Source: an uncultured Muribaculaceae bacterium (GTDB taxonomy: Bacteria; Bacteroidota; Bacteroidia; Bacteroidales; Muribaculaceae). From it: a stretch of 64,000 bases of DNA. Of the stretch, positions 53,364 through 62,266 are shown in pieces. The notes under the pieces are model-generated. The model was not told where the DNA came from, did no database searches, and was given only the letters and a program-made list of their open reading frames with translations. How positions within the stretch are numbered: position 1 is the stretch's first letter; each line of letters opens with the position of its first letter. The DNA is taken from assembly GCA_910585285.1 (NCBI GenBank), contig CAJUDL010000008.1, positions 26,150 to 90,149 of the forward strand, written 5' to 3'. The position numbers and the translations under genes were made by a program.

Positions 53364-54809
53364 TTATTTGGAGCTTCCGTATCCGAAATCCTGTTCGTAT
53401 TTAGGCAGAGGGAAGGTATAGTTTTCAGGTTTCATCACCACAACATTTCCGTTGTATCTTCCATCGTCGATGGAAGCCATGTTATTGCGTTTGTAGTAGA
53501 AGAAAAGTTGTCCTTCTCCCTTGAACTCGCATATGTGTTCATGGGTGATTTCCTTCTGTATCTCATCATCTGAAGCGTTGCGGTTAAGTTCCGTCACGAT
53601 TCTTTCAGACTTTAATCTGTTGAGCAGTTCTACGGCATTGCCACCGGTTGTCTTGTCTTTCAAAGAGCATTCCGCAGCTACGAGATACATCTCTCCGAGT
53701 TTCAGCATGGGCACTACGGAAGGTTTGTATTTCGAGGCATCCTCGGCAAGCTGCGAGCGTTGATATTTTATCAGGTTGATCTTGTTTTTGGCACTTGGAT
53801 TGGTGTATATCCAGTTGCGGCGCACATCACTCGCTTCATAGCAATTGTCGGACTTTACGAAATCCTGCGTCAGTCCTTCATATGTACTTCTCGATGTGGT
53901 GAGTATGGTCTCGGTATAGAGTCCGAAAACCATTTCAGGCATGAACACTCTATCCACTTTTAATTCCTTGCCATATATGTCGGTCTCAACGATCTCTTCA
54001 GGATTTATGAATCTGAATCTGTTGTCATTGATCACAGTCATGGCGTGTTTGTAAGCCTCTTTGTAGTTCTGACGATACATCTCTATGCGTGCCATCAGTG
54101 CCGTTACGGCATAATAGTTCATGCGCTGTGTGCGGTCGTATGCCATATACTTGTCATTATAACCGGCATCCGTCACGATGGGATCATATTCAAGCAGAGA
54201 GGACTGTGCGGATGTAAGGTCTGCGATAAGGTTATCCAGCAATTCGGTAGTGGTGACCTTACTTCCTATCACGAATCCGAAATCGGTCTTGTAAGGTACG
54301 TTTGCCGATGAGGGATTGACACCCCAGGAATCATTGAACATCCTCACGAGGTCAAAATACATGTATGCACGCAGTGCCAATGCTTCGGCAAGCATTACTT
54401 CCGGCACCCCATGCTCAAATGCAGGCAGATCCGGTTTGCGCAACTGTTCGATAAGCACGTTGCAGTTTACGATAGTGTTATACATTGTGCCCCATATGGC
54501 ACTTATCGTGCGCTCCCCCTGGTCTGTGGCATATTGAAACTGGACCCATTTGGTGCGGTCGGTTTCATTTTCCGACACAGTATATTGCTGAGTCAGTGGT
54601 TCCATGGTATAAAGCGGCATGTTTTTGCCATACAGATCTTCTCCACCCATGCTTATGTAAATGCCCGACAGCGTGGTATAGAATCCTTCACGTGTGGAGA
54701 ACATTTCGTCAAAGCTGACTTCGGATTTGGAGCCGACATCGAGCCAGGAGCACGATGGCAGAACCAGGAGCATGAGTAATGAAAATATATATATTGTTTT
54801 TTTCTTCAT
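53364..54809 (-). CDS. RagB/SusD-family lipoprotein (operon pair 2)
   Basis: 481 residues with lipobox LPSC (Cys 20) followed by SWLDV. SusD features are 'EALALRAYMYFDLVRMFND', 'MNYYAVTALMARIEMYRQNYKEA', 'KLGEMYLVAAECSLKDK' and the C-terminal 'HICEFKGEGQLFFYYKRNN'. It is the substrate-binding lid of the SusC at 54819. It starts 9 nt after that gene. It is distant in sequence from the two SusD proteins at 18.8 and 27.7 kb. Confidence 0.93.
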   Translation of the reverse strand: MKKKTIYIFSLLMLLVLPSCSWLDVGSKSEVSFDEMFSTREGFYTTLSGIYISMGGEDLYGKNMPLYTMEPLTQQYTVSENETDRTKWVQFQYATDQGERTISAIWGTMYNTIVNCNVLIEQLRKPDLPAFEHGVPEVMLAEALALRAYMYFDLVRMFNDSWGVNPSSANVPYKTDFGFVIGSKVTTTELLDNLIADLTSAQSSLLEYDPIVTDAGYNDKYMAYDRTQRMNYYAVTALMARIEMYRQNYKEAYKHAMTVINDNRFRFINPEEIVETDIYGKELKVDRVFMPEMVFGLYTETILTTSRSTYEGLTQDFVKSDNCYEASDVRRNWIYTNPSAKNKINLIKYQRSQLAEDASKYKPSVVPMLKLGEMYLVAAECSLKDKTTGGNAVELLNRLKSERIVTELNRNASDDEIQKEITHEHICEFKGEGQLFFYYKRNNMASIDDGRYNGNVVVMKPENYTFPLPKYEQDFGYGSSK

Positions 54810-54818
54810 AGCTATGTA

Positions 54819-57800
54819 TTAAAAGTTTATCTGGGCACTGAAATTAATCGATCGTGCGAAAGGATACGAAAGACCTCTTTCCTGCTTGATGGTAGACCAG
54901 TAGAAGAGTTCGTTGGCGGTTACGGACAGACGTACCATAGAGAGGATTTTGTCGCGCAGCACTTCGCGGGGGATAGTATAGCTGAGACGCAGTGATGTCA
55001 GACTCAGCCTGTTTTCTTTTTGCACGAAGCGGGACGACGCTTTTGTGCGGCTGTTGTCGTTGATAGCCTTGTATCGTGCGATATCACCGGGTTGTTTCCA
55101 TCTCTCAAGCAGGGCGCGCCTGTCATTGTTGACCATGTAGTCAACATTCTCTATGCGCTGATGAAGCGTATAGTTGTATCGGTCAGCACCGAAGGAATAG
55201 TTGAGATTCGTGCCAATCTCCCAGCTTTTGTATCGTAGATTCACTCCGAAATACCCTTGAAGAATCGGTTCCGTGACGCCTACAGGCACCTGATCCTCGG
55301 CATTCCACACGAAAGTCTTCTCTCCGTTTTTATTCAGAAAGATTTCCTTGCCGGTGCCCGGGTCGATACCTAAGCTTCTGACCGCATAGATGGTATTCAT
55401 CGATTCTCCTTCTTTAAAGAGGAAAACCGTGGTGTATTCGTTTTTCTCGTCATTCTGGATGCGGTCGTTTATGGTTTCGTTATATTTTTTCAGCGTATCG
55501 GAAATCTTGGTGATGCGGTTCCGGTTGTGGGCTCCGTTGAGTGTGAAATTGAGGAGTATGTCTTTTGTGCGTATGGGCACATAGCTAAGGCTGAAGTCTA
55601 CACCCCTGTTGGTCACATCTCCCATGTTCGTCTTGTAAGAACTGAAACCGATTGATGGTGCTATCGTGATGTCGGTGAGATTGCCTGAGGTGGTGTTGTA
55701 ATAATAGTTGAAATCGAAATTCACTCTGTTGTTGAACAATGTTGCCTCAACTCCGATATTACGGTTGAATGTGCGTTGTCCTCTCAGATCCGGGTTGCCG
55801 AGGGTATTGATGATAGCCCCGAAGAAACCTCCGTATACAGGTGTCTGATAATAATAAAGACTTGCTGCCTGGTTGCGAGAGAAATTCTGATTTCCCGTGG
55901 TTCCGATATTTGCCCTTACCGCCAATTTTGAGAAAGTCTCATTCCCTTTGAGGAATTTCTCTTTATCTGCATTCCATCTGATACCTGCCGACCAGTAGGG
56001 TGCGGTCTGTTGATTCTTGCCGTAAAGCGAAGAGCCATCCATACGCGCTGTAACATCTACAAGATAGCGGTTGGCGTAAGAATAGCTGAGATTTGTGAAC
56101 GCCCCGAGGGAACGGGTGGTTGACTCAATGCCTGAGGGACGACCGAATTGTTCATATTGCGCTGCATAAGATAGATAATCCAAGGCGTTTCCCATAAAGC
56201 CGGTGACAATATAGCCGTCGCTGTTGCTTTGGGATTCCCTGATTTCACCTCCGAGGATTGCCTGAATGTCATGTACACCAAATGATTTGGTATATGAAGC
56301 CACGATATTGCCGCTGTATGAAAGCGTATGGGAATTGCTGAGCGTGTATTTCCCACGATTATACAGCACGTCAGGATTATTGATGGTGTTGTTGTTATCG
56401 TTGATGTATTCGAAACTTGCAGGCGAAAGGAAGATATCCGTGCGGTCAAAATCGTATGATATAGAGAAGCTTCCTTTGATTCTAAGACCTTGAACAACCG
56501 ACCAGTTTATGCTGGTGTTGTTTCTGAATCCAAGATTTTCCCCCTTATTGTAACTGTTGAGATATTTTGCTTCATAAATTGGAGATTGCTGTATTGGCGA
56601 CACTCCGAGTTCCATTCCTTCCGGAGCGATATTATGGAGCGACAGAGTCCTGTAGTAGTTGCCATCGGCATCTTTCTCCCTGAAATAAGGCAATGCGGAG
56701 GTATAGGTGGAAAATGAGCCGTAAGGTGATTCTCCGCTTGTTATCATGCTGAACTGCATGTCGTTTGTGATGAATATCTTATCCGAAGTATACATGAATT
56801 TAGTGCCCGCTTCATATGTTGAGCGGTTGGAACCTTTCATGACTCCGTTGGTATTGCCGTAACCGAGATTGATGGAATAACGTATGTTCCCTTTCTCTTT
56901 GCTGAGTTTGTTGACGCTGCCGTCGATGAATATGGAGTGTTTCTGCTGAAATCCTACCTGCAGGGGTTTTGAGAGCCAGTAGGTGTCAGTGCCGCTCATT
57001 ATTTCCTTTTTTATCAGATTGTAGGAATTGAGCTTGTTGCCCGGATCTTCTCCGGGATTGGTTGCATCAAAGACCCCGGCTGCCTTCTGGAACTCCAGCA
57101 TTTCAGCGGCGTTCATTAGATTATAGGAGGATAAATCCGGAATCTGCATGCCACAGTTGAGAGTGTAACTGACGCGCAGCACTCCCGCCTCAGGACTTTT
57201 TGTCTCAATCAGCACTACGCCGTTGGCTGCCCGAGAACCGTAGACAGCTGATGCCGAAGCATCCTTGAGAATCCTGACGCTCTCTATGCGGTTCATGTCA
57301 AGGTCGTAGATTTTCTGCACCGACACTTCAAATCCATCAAGTATAAATATCGGCAGACTTGTGATGGTCTGCAGGTTGCTTTGTGAGATGTCGGGCATGC
57401 TGTTCTGACCGCGAATCTCTATCTGGTCGGGAATATGGTTAGGATCAGAGCCAAACATTCCTTTGGGATCCATCACCTGAAACGATGGATCGAATACTTT
57501 CAATCCGTCGAAAAAGTTGGTGTTGTTCACGTTGCGCAACTCATCTCCGTTTACATAGACGGCTGTGCCAGTGAAGCTATCCTTGGCTTTACTGTAATAT
57601 CCTAAGACCACAGCTTCTTCCATCTCCACAGCATTGATTTCCATTTGGAAATTAAGTTGTGATTTATTGTTGGGGCGTAAAGTTTTTTTCTTGTAGCCCA
57701 TGAAAGATGCTGTGACAAGATTGTTTGGAGCGTCGAGGAAAAGGGTGTAGCGTCCATCGGTGTCAGTCACGGCACTTGTCTTTTTCAGATTAGACTCGTC

Positions 57801-58013
57801 CTGATAGACCACCACTCCCGGCATCGGATCTCCGTTTTCATCAATAACAAGTCCTGTTATCTTGAATTTACCGGCATTTTTATTGGGGGATGAATTTGTT
57901 TGTGTACCCATAGAAGTGGCTGGACGCTTCTGTGCGCATACCGGTTCTATTGGCAATGCCAAGGACACTGTCAACAGCAAAAGATATATAGTGATGTAAT
58001 TTTTTAGTTTCAT
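54819..58013 (-). CDS. SusC/RagA-family TonB-linked receptor (operon pair 2)
   Basis: 1064 residues. The signal peptide ends near 'EPVCA|QK'. A carboxypeptidase-regulatory-like domain (about 50-130, 'ITGLVIDENGDPMPGVVVYQDES') is followed by the plug ('MEEAVVLGYYSKAKDSFTGTAVYV', 'ASAVYGSRAANGVVLIETK') and a 22-strand barrel ending INFSAQINF. The plug entry differs from most SusCs, with VLGYYSK instead of VIGYGTQ. It has its own SusD and is preceded by the other SusC/SusD pair by 18 nt, so both pairs are on one transcript. Confidence 0.94.
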   Translation of the reverse strand: MKLKNYITIYLLLLTVSLALPIEPVCAQKRPATSMGTQTNSSPNKNAGKFKITGLVIDENGDPMPGVVVYQDESNLKKTSAVTDTDGRYTLFLDAPNNLVTASFMGYKKKTLRPNNKSQLNFQMEINAVEMEEAVVLGYYSKAKDSFTGTAVYVNGDELRNVNNTNFFDGLKVFDPSFQVMDPKGMFGSDPNHIPDQIEIRGQNSMPDISQSNLQTITSLPIFILDGFEVSVQKIYDLDMNRIESVRILKDASASAVYGSRAANGVVLIETKSPEAGVLRVSYTLNCGMQIPDLSSYNLMNAAEMLEFQKAAGVFDATNPGEDPGNKLNSYNLIKKEIMSGTDTYWLSKPLQVGFQQKHSIFIDGSVNKLSKEKGNIRYSINLGYGNTNGVMKGSNRSTYEAGTKFMYTSDKIFITNDMQFSMITSGESPYGSFSTYTSALPYFREKDADGNYYRTLSLHNIAPEGMELGVSPIQQSPIYEAKYLNSYNKGENLGFRNNTSINWSVVQGLRIKGSFSISYDFDRTDIFLSPASFEYINDNNNTINNPDVLYNRGKYTLSNSHTLSYSGNIVASYTKSFGVHDIQAILGGEIRESQSNSDGYIVTGFMGNALDYLSYAAQYEQFGRPSGIESTTRSLGAFTNLSYSYANRYLVDVTARMDGSSLYGKNQQTAPYWSAGIRWNADKEKFLKGNETFSKLAVRANIGTTGNQNFSRNQAASLYYYQTPVYGGFFGAIINTLGNPDLRGQRTFNRNIGVEATLFNNRVNFDFNYYYNTTSGNLTDITIAPSIGFSSYKTNMGDVTNRGVDFSLSYVPIRTKDILLNFTLNGAHNRNRITKISDTLKKYNETINDRIQNDEKNEYTTVFLFKEGESMNTIYAVRSLGIDPGTGKEIFLNKNGEKTFVWNAEDQVPVGVTEPILQGYFGVNLRYKSWEIGTNLNYSFGADRYNYTLHQRIENVDYMVNNDRRALLERWKQPGDIARYKAINDNSRTKASSRFVQKENRLSLTSLRLSYTIPREVLRDKILSMVRLSVTANELFYWSTIKQERGLSYPFARSINFSAQINF

Positions 58014-58031
58014 GATTGTCGGTTAGGCGTT

Positions 58032-59486
58032 TTACAATGCATTGTCTGGCACAGGCAAAGTGTATTTCTTATTGTCCATCTCTATGTATGAGCCATCGTA
58101 AGCAGATATCTGCTTATGATTAAGTCTTTTGTGGTAAAAGAAAATCTGACCTTCTCCCCAGAATTCACGTGCATATTCTTCGGAAATGGCTTCGCGCACA
58201 TCAGCTTTATCAAGTTCTTTTTCTTGTCGGCGTTGTGTTACGTAAGCCGCTCCTTTGCTCGTTTCCAGATCGATGAGCCATTGTGCTGCCTGATCTGTAT
58301 TATCGGTTTCATTCAAGCTTTCGGCTGCTATGAGTGCTACTTCTCCAAGCTTTATGAAAGGTATGCGTACAGGAAGACTTGCCGTTTCCCCGGTGGTTGT
58401 CTTGTTGTAGTCTATCAGCAACGATTCTTTGCTAAATTTGCCTGACATTACATAGTCATTGTTTCCAATTGAGTTGAACCATGCGCGATATCGTATGTCA
58501 GCTGCCACCGGGAATATCCCTCTCAGGTCAACTCTTGTCTTTATGTTGCGCTCACCAAACATGGTTTCAGATACTTCCGTAAGTCCGTCAGGAGGTGAGG
58601 CGATTCCAAAGATATGCTCTCTTGAAAAACTGAAATCCGGACCATATTTCCCGGGTGTGAAATAATAGAACACCTGACTGCGGGCTTCAACATCTCTGAT
58701 GTGGTTGAACGTTTCATCTGCATATTGAAAGGCTCTGGAATAGTCGCCCACATAGAGCGCGACTCTTGCCATCATGGCTGTCACGGCATAATAGTTCATT
58801 TCAAATGTTCTCAGGCGGCTGTCTATTTCTCCGGGCTTGACAGGAAAGAGATTTATACCTTTAAGAATCGGATCGTTGGGTTTCAGCAGCTCAGCGGCAT
58901 GCTCCAGATCTTTTGTGATTTTGGCTATCAGTTCGGTTGAAGACACTGGAGCTCCGACAGCGGTGCCGAAATCGGTCATGTATGGGAGAGCAACATAATT
59001 TGGATTTTCGCTGAAAGATGGGTGGAAGAGCCGCAGCAGTTCGAAATGAAGAGTTGCCCTGAGCGCGTAGGCTTCCCCTGTGATAATCTCTTTCTGACCA
59101 TCATTGTAGAACACCACATCTGTGTTCTCAATCTCCTTTATCAGTTTGTTGGCTGCGGAGATTGCGCGGTACATCTCTCTCCAAATATCGGAAAGAGTAC
59201 CCTGTCGTTCAATCTCCTCGTAATTGAATTCGCTGTATGCCTTTGTTGTTTCATCTACGGGTACGAAATTCTGACCCATGAACTCCAGCATACCAACCGA
59301 AAGGTTTTCGCCATATAAAGCCGGTTGGCGAAGCTGGGTATATATGTCGGTCAGGGCATTGTAGAAGGAATTCTCATCCTCGAAAAATTTCTTGTCGTTC
59401 ACGCTCGTGTTGTCCGATTGCACATCGAACCAATTGGAACATGAGGTCATTAAGAGAATAAATGCCAGGTATATGATTTTTTTCAT
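58032..59486 (-). CDS. RagB/SusD-family lipoprotein (operon pair 1)
   Basis: 484 residues from the ATG at 59486; a longer frame from 59564 would put the lipoprotein signal internally and overlap the upstream gene, so it is rejected. Lipobox MTSC is followed by SNWFDV. SusD segments are 'GEAYALRATLHFELLRLFHPSFS', 'MNYYAVTAMMARVALYVGDYSRA' and 'YAREFWGEGQIFFYHKRLNHK'. It is similar in length and ending to the SusD at 53364. It pairs with the short SusC-like receptor at 59500. Confidence 0.92.
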   Translation of the reverse strand: MKKIIYLAFILLMTSCSNWFDVQSDNTSVNDKKFFEDENSFYNALTDIYTQLRQPALYGENLSVGMLEFMGQNFVPVDETTKAYSEFNYEEIERQGTLSDIWREMYRAISAANKLIKEIENTDVVFYNDGQKEIITGEAYALRATLHFELLRLFHPSFSENPNYVALPYMTDFGTAVGAPVSSTELIAKITKDLEHAAELLKPNDPILKGINLFPVKPGEIDSRLRTFEMNYYAVTAMMARVALYVGDYSRAFQYADETFNHIRDVEARSQVFYYFTPGKYGPDFSFSREHIFGIASPPDGLTEVSETMFGERNIKTRVDLRGIFPVAADIRYRAWFNSIGNNDYVMSGKFSKESLLIDYNKTTTGETASLPVRIPFIKLGEVALIAAESLNETDNTDQAAQWLIDLETSKGAAYVTQRRQEKELDKADVREAISEEYAREFWGEGQIFFYHKRLNHKQISAYDGSYIEMDNKKYTLPVPDNAL

Positions 59487-59499
59487 AATTGCCGGTCGG

Positions 59500-61950
59500 T
59501 TAGAAAGAAATACGTAAAGATAATGCCATTGTGCGTGCATAGGGATAGAGAATTCCACGCACAACGTCTGATGAGCCTGTGCGAATCAGATTATTAGCTG
59601 ATAGTGCCAGCGTGAGATCTCTCATGCGCATCTTTTTTAAAATCTTTGGGGCGAACGAGTATCCTAATTGTAATGAGCTTAGTCCGAATTCGTTGCTGTT
59701 GCGGTAACAGGATTCGTTGACAATTGCATTCAGCCACCATTCCTGATAGCGCACGGAGGCTCCTAAATTACCGCTGAATTCGGGGGCAATGTCTCCGTCT
59801 ATAGAATTTCCTTCGTGAAGTTCAAACACTGTGCGATATGTGCCGGAATTAGTGGCGTTGCTTTCGGCTGCCTGTGCGTTATAGAGGTTGCCGAAATATT
59901 CAGGGAGTTTTTTAATTTTATTTCGGTTGTGTGCTCCTGATATAAATGCGCTGAGCGACCATCCATTCACATTGTCTAATATATCTGCTCCCAGATGGAA
60001 TTCGATTCCCTGATTTTCAATCTCTCCTCCGTTGGAAATGGTATTCTCCCAACCCGTTGAGAGTGGAAGACGAGAAAAAATTAAAGCGTCTTTTGTGAGA
60101 TTATTATAATAATTAAAGCTCAGAGAAAAGCGACTGTAATCGAAAAGCAGTGTCACGTTGCAATTATGCACAGTATACCACTTTATATCACGGTTTGGCA
60201 TTGACTGGATTGCAGATCCTATGAGATAATAGTTGTAAACATACTCATTGCCGATATTCGGTTTATATGTCACATTATAGTCATCATCGTTGAAACCGAC
60301 ACCTCCAGCTGTGCCTAAGGATGCATTAAGAACGAAACGCTTTATGCCGGAATTTTTAAGAAATGATTCATTGTGGATATTCCAGTTTATGCCCACTCCG
60401 TAGAACCAGGCGTTTCTTTTTCCCGGAGACAGACGCGATGAACGGTTGAAGTTGACGTTTCCGCGGATGGAGTAGCGGCTGTCGAATGAATAATAAGCTG
60501 TGGCTATTGCCTGCAGCGTATGGTCGTAAGTGCGGTTTGCCACGGGCTTTTGATCAGTATCGTAAGACTTGGTAAATGATATGTATGCCATCCGGTCGGT
60601 GGGAATTCCTATGCCGGCATATGATTCGTCATAATACTTGCCACTGAAGGCGCGAATACCTGCCGAAGCTCCTATGTCAGACTTGCCGAGGTGGACACCA
60701 TAATCCACAGATAATGCCCCTTCAAATGATAACGTGTTGTCTCTCAGGATGTCATAGTGCCCAGCATTATTCCCAGTTTCGGCATCTTCATAAATCGCGG
60801 AAGAAGGAGAGATATAGATGTCATGGCGTGTCGTTTCGCGGGCAAAAGCAAACAGTCCATTGATGGAGAATCCGTTTTTAAGATTAAGCTTTACGTTGAG
60901 ATTGTCGTAGATTTCGTAAGTCTTGGTTTCATCAAAGGAATTAAGTGATGCTTCATATACTGGATTCGGCAATTTGCCACCTTCCGGGGTTTCAAAAGTC
61001 GTATATGGAATGCCAGATGGATCAACAGCCCTCCACTCCGGATTCAGAGTGCGAAAATAATCGTAAGTGCCATATGTTGAGGCTTTCCCTTTTATCTGGT
61101 TGAACACGATATCGTTGGATATATGCACAGCCCTCATATTGTATTCGATATAGGAGTTGAGACCGAGAATGTCGTTTTTAGAGCCTTTCATCACACCGCT
61201 GCTCGCCGGTGAGAAGCGTGCCGAAAATTTATATTTCACATAGTCGTCACCCCCTTCAATGTTGAGTTTATGACGATTCTGAAAACCGGTGTGCAAGGGC
61301 ACCTTGAGCCAGTCTGTGTTCACCGGTGATCCTGAAAACTCGGGATTTGTTTTATGTGAGCTTAAATCAGCTCTCTGAAATATGGCATCGAAAAGATAGC
61401 TTACCTTCAGTCGTCCGGATGTTGGCTTATGAGTGATGATTTCGATCACTCCGTTGCCTCCGTTTATCCCAAAACGTGATAGGCTCACCGGATCTTTATA
61501 GACAATGACTTTAGCAATGTCGTTGATATCCATATTCATCATCTGGCGCAAGGGCACACGTGCCCCATCTATAATGAAAAGCGGCAGCGAGGTCTGGTCG
61601 GTGTTCATGGTCCAGTGCGCTTTTCCCCGTATGGTCACGGATGACGGTAAATATCCTGGCATATCGCCATACACTGATTTCATTTCATCATATAGTGCTG
61701 GTTCAAGGATACGTAGCGCCTCCCACCAGTCGGTAAGGCTCGCTTTTTTCAATTCATCTCCTGATATAACTCTGTCGGCAGGGGCTACCGAAGAGAAGGC
61801 GAAGGCGTCTGTAAGGTAATTAGACGATTCTCCGTTTACATAAAGCGTTGTTGCTATTATGATTGTCGCAACCAGCAGCAAGCGATTTGTGAAATGTTTT
61901 TTTGATTTTATATGATGTAGGTGCATAAACGAATTGGTGAAATGATTCAA
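59500..61950 (-). CDS. Short SusC-like TonB-dependent receptor lacking the N-terminal regulatory domain
   Basis: 816 residues, about 200 shorter than the other SusCs here. After a signal sequence ('LLLVATIIIATTLYVNG') comes a plug-like domain ('SGDELKKASLTDWWEALRILEPALYDEM', 'SSVTIRGKAHW', 'PLFIIDGARV', 'MNMDINDIAKVIVYKDPVSLSRFGINGGNGVIEIITHK') and then a SusC-type barrel ending SLRISF. The carboxypeptidase-regulatory-like domain and a recognisable TonB box are missing. The start may be 61950 or 61926; both keep the signal. It is the first gene of the operon. It may be a specialised or helper receptor driven without classical TonB contact (inference). Confidence 0.85.
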   Translation of the reverse strand: MNHFTNSFMHLHHIKSKKHFTNRLLLVATIIIATTLYVNGESSNYLTDAFAFSSVAPADRVISGDELKKASLTDWWEALRILEPALYDEMKSVYGDMPGYLPSSVTIRGKAHWTMNTDQTSLPLFIIDGARVPLRQMMNMDINDIAKVIVYKDPVSLSRFGINGGNGVIEIITHKPTSGRLKVSYLFDAIFQRADLSSHKTNPEFSGSPVNTDWLKVPLHTGFQNRHKLNIEGGDDYVKYKFSARFSPASSGVMKGSKNDILGLNSYIEYNMRAVHISNDIVFNQIKGKASTYGTYDYFRTLNPEWRAVDPSGIPYTTFETPEGGKLPNPVYEASLNSFDETKTYEIYDNLNVKLNLKNGFSINGLFAFARETTRHDIYISPSSAIYEDAETGNNAGHYDILRDNTLSFEGALSVDYGVHLGKSDIGASAGIRAFSGKYYDESYAGIGIPTDRMAYISFTKSYDTDQKPVANRTYDHTLQAIATAYYSFDSRYSIRGNVNFNRSSRLSPGKRNAWFYGVGINWNIHNESFLKNSGIKRFVLNASLGTAGGVGFNDDDYNVTYKPNIGNEYVYNYYLIGSAIQSMPNRDIKWYTVHNCNVTLLFDYSRFSLSFNYYNNLTKDALIFSRLPLSTGWENTISNGGEIENQGIEFHLGADILDNVNGWSLSAFISGAHNRNKIKKLPEYFGNLYNAQAAESNATNSGTYRTVFELHEGNSIDGDIAPEFSGNLGASVRYQEWWLNAIVNESCYRNSNEFGLSSLQLGYSFAPKILKKMRMRDLTLALSANNLIRTGSSDVVRGILYPYARTMALSLRISF

Positions 61951-61965
61951 CGCGCTGTAAAATTA

Positions 61966-61973
61966 CAAAAATA
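61966..61973 (-). promoter_or_regulatory. Possible proximal -7 element for the double SusCD operon
   Basis: TATTTTTG on the minus strand, 15 bp before the ATG at 61950 (39 bp before the one at 61926). No -33 box is seen at 19-21 bp. Confidence 0.35.
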
Positions 61974-62056
61974 AATTTAAATTAACAAAATATTAACAGT
62001 TTTGTCATAATTTTATTAAAAATGTAATCTTTGAGAAAGCATTTCGCGATGTTGTT

Positions 62057-62090
62057 TGCCATGCTGGCATATGGCGCCGACCTCGTGCCA
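62057..62090 (-). promoter_or_regulatory. Alternative stem segments in the SusCD operon leader
   Basis: On the minus strand three segments occur in order: TGGCA (62086-62090), TGCCA (62065-62069) and TGGCA (62057-62061). The middle one can pair with either neighbour, a switch-like layout. No known riboswitch was recognised. Confidence 0.35.
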
Positions 62091-62130
62091 ACCCCTGATA
62101 CCCTGATTCCGCTCTCCATCTTTCGTGTTG

Positions 62131-62161
62131 CAAAATTACTCCATACCTCATTTCTCCGCAA
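62131..62161 (-). promoter_or_regulatory. Distal consensus promoter for the double SusCD operon
   Basis: On the minus strand TTG (62159-62161), a 20-bp spacer and TAATTTTG (62131-62138). It would give a leader of about 175 nt containing the mutually exclusive stems at 62057-62090. A small ORF (62005-62241 minus) over this region has no coding support. The rest of the 316-bp gap 61951-62266 is AT-rich DNA and the divergent promoter of the next gene. Confidence 0.65.
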
Positions 62162-62227
62162 TACCCACTTTTAGGTAATTTTAGCGTCTTGAATAACTTT
62201 AATTTTTTTTTGATAATGATCAGATGT

Positions 62228-62258
62228 TTTGAATATTTCAAATATAATTATAAATTTG
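62228..62258 (+). promoter_or_regulatory. Promoter of the AlbA_2/ATPase gene, almost leaderless
   Basis: TTTG (62228-62231), a 19-bp spacer and TAAATTTG (62251-62258). The ATG at 62267 lies only 9 bases after the -7 box, so the transcript should have a leader of a few bases at most. Confidence 0.75.
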
Positions 62259-62266
62259 TAATTGAA

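Noticed and set aside
59487..59564. Longer N-terminus for the SusD at 58032 starting at 59564
   Set aside because: It would overlap the upstream receptor gene and place the lipoprotein signal 26 residues inside the protein.
62005..62241. 78-codon minus-strand ORF between the SusCD operon and the AlbA_2 gene
   Set aside because: It begins upstream of the minus promoter at 62131-62161 and has no protein-like composition. The region is more likely a leader and promoter.
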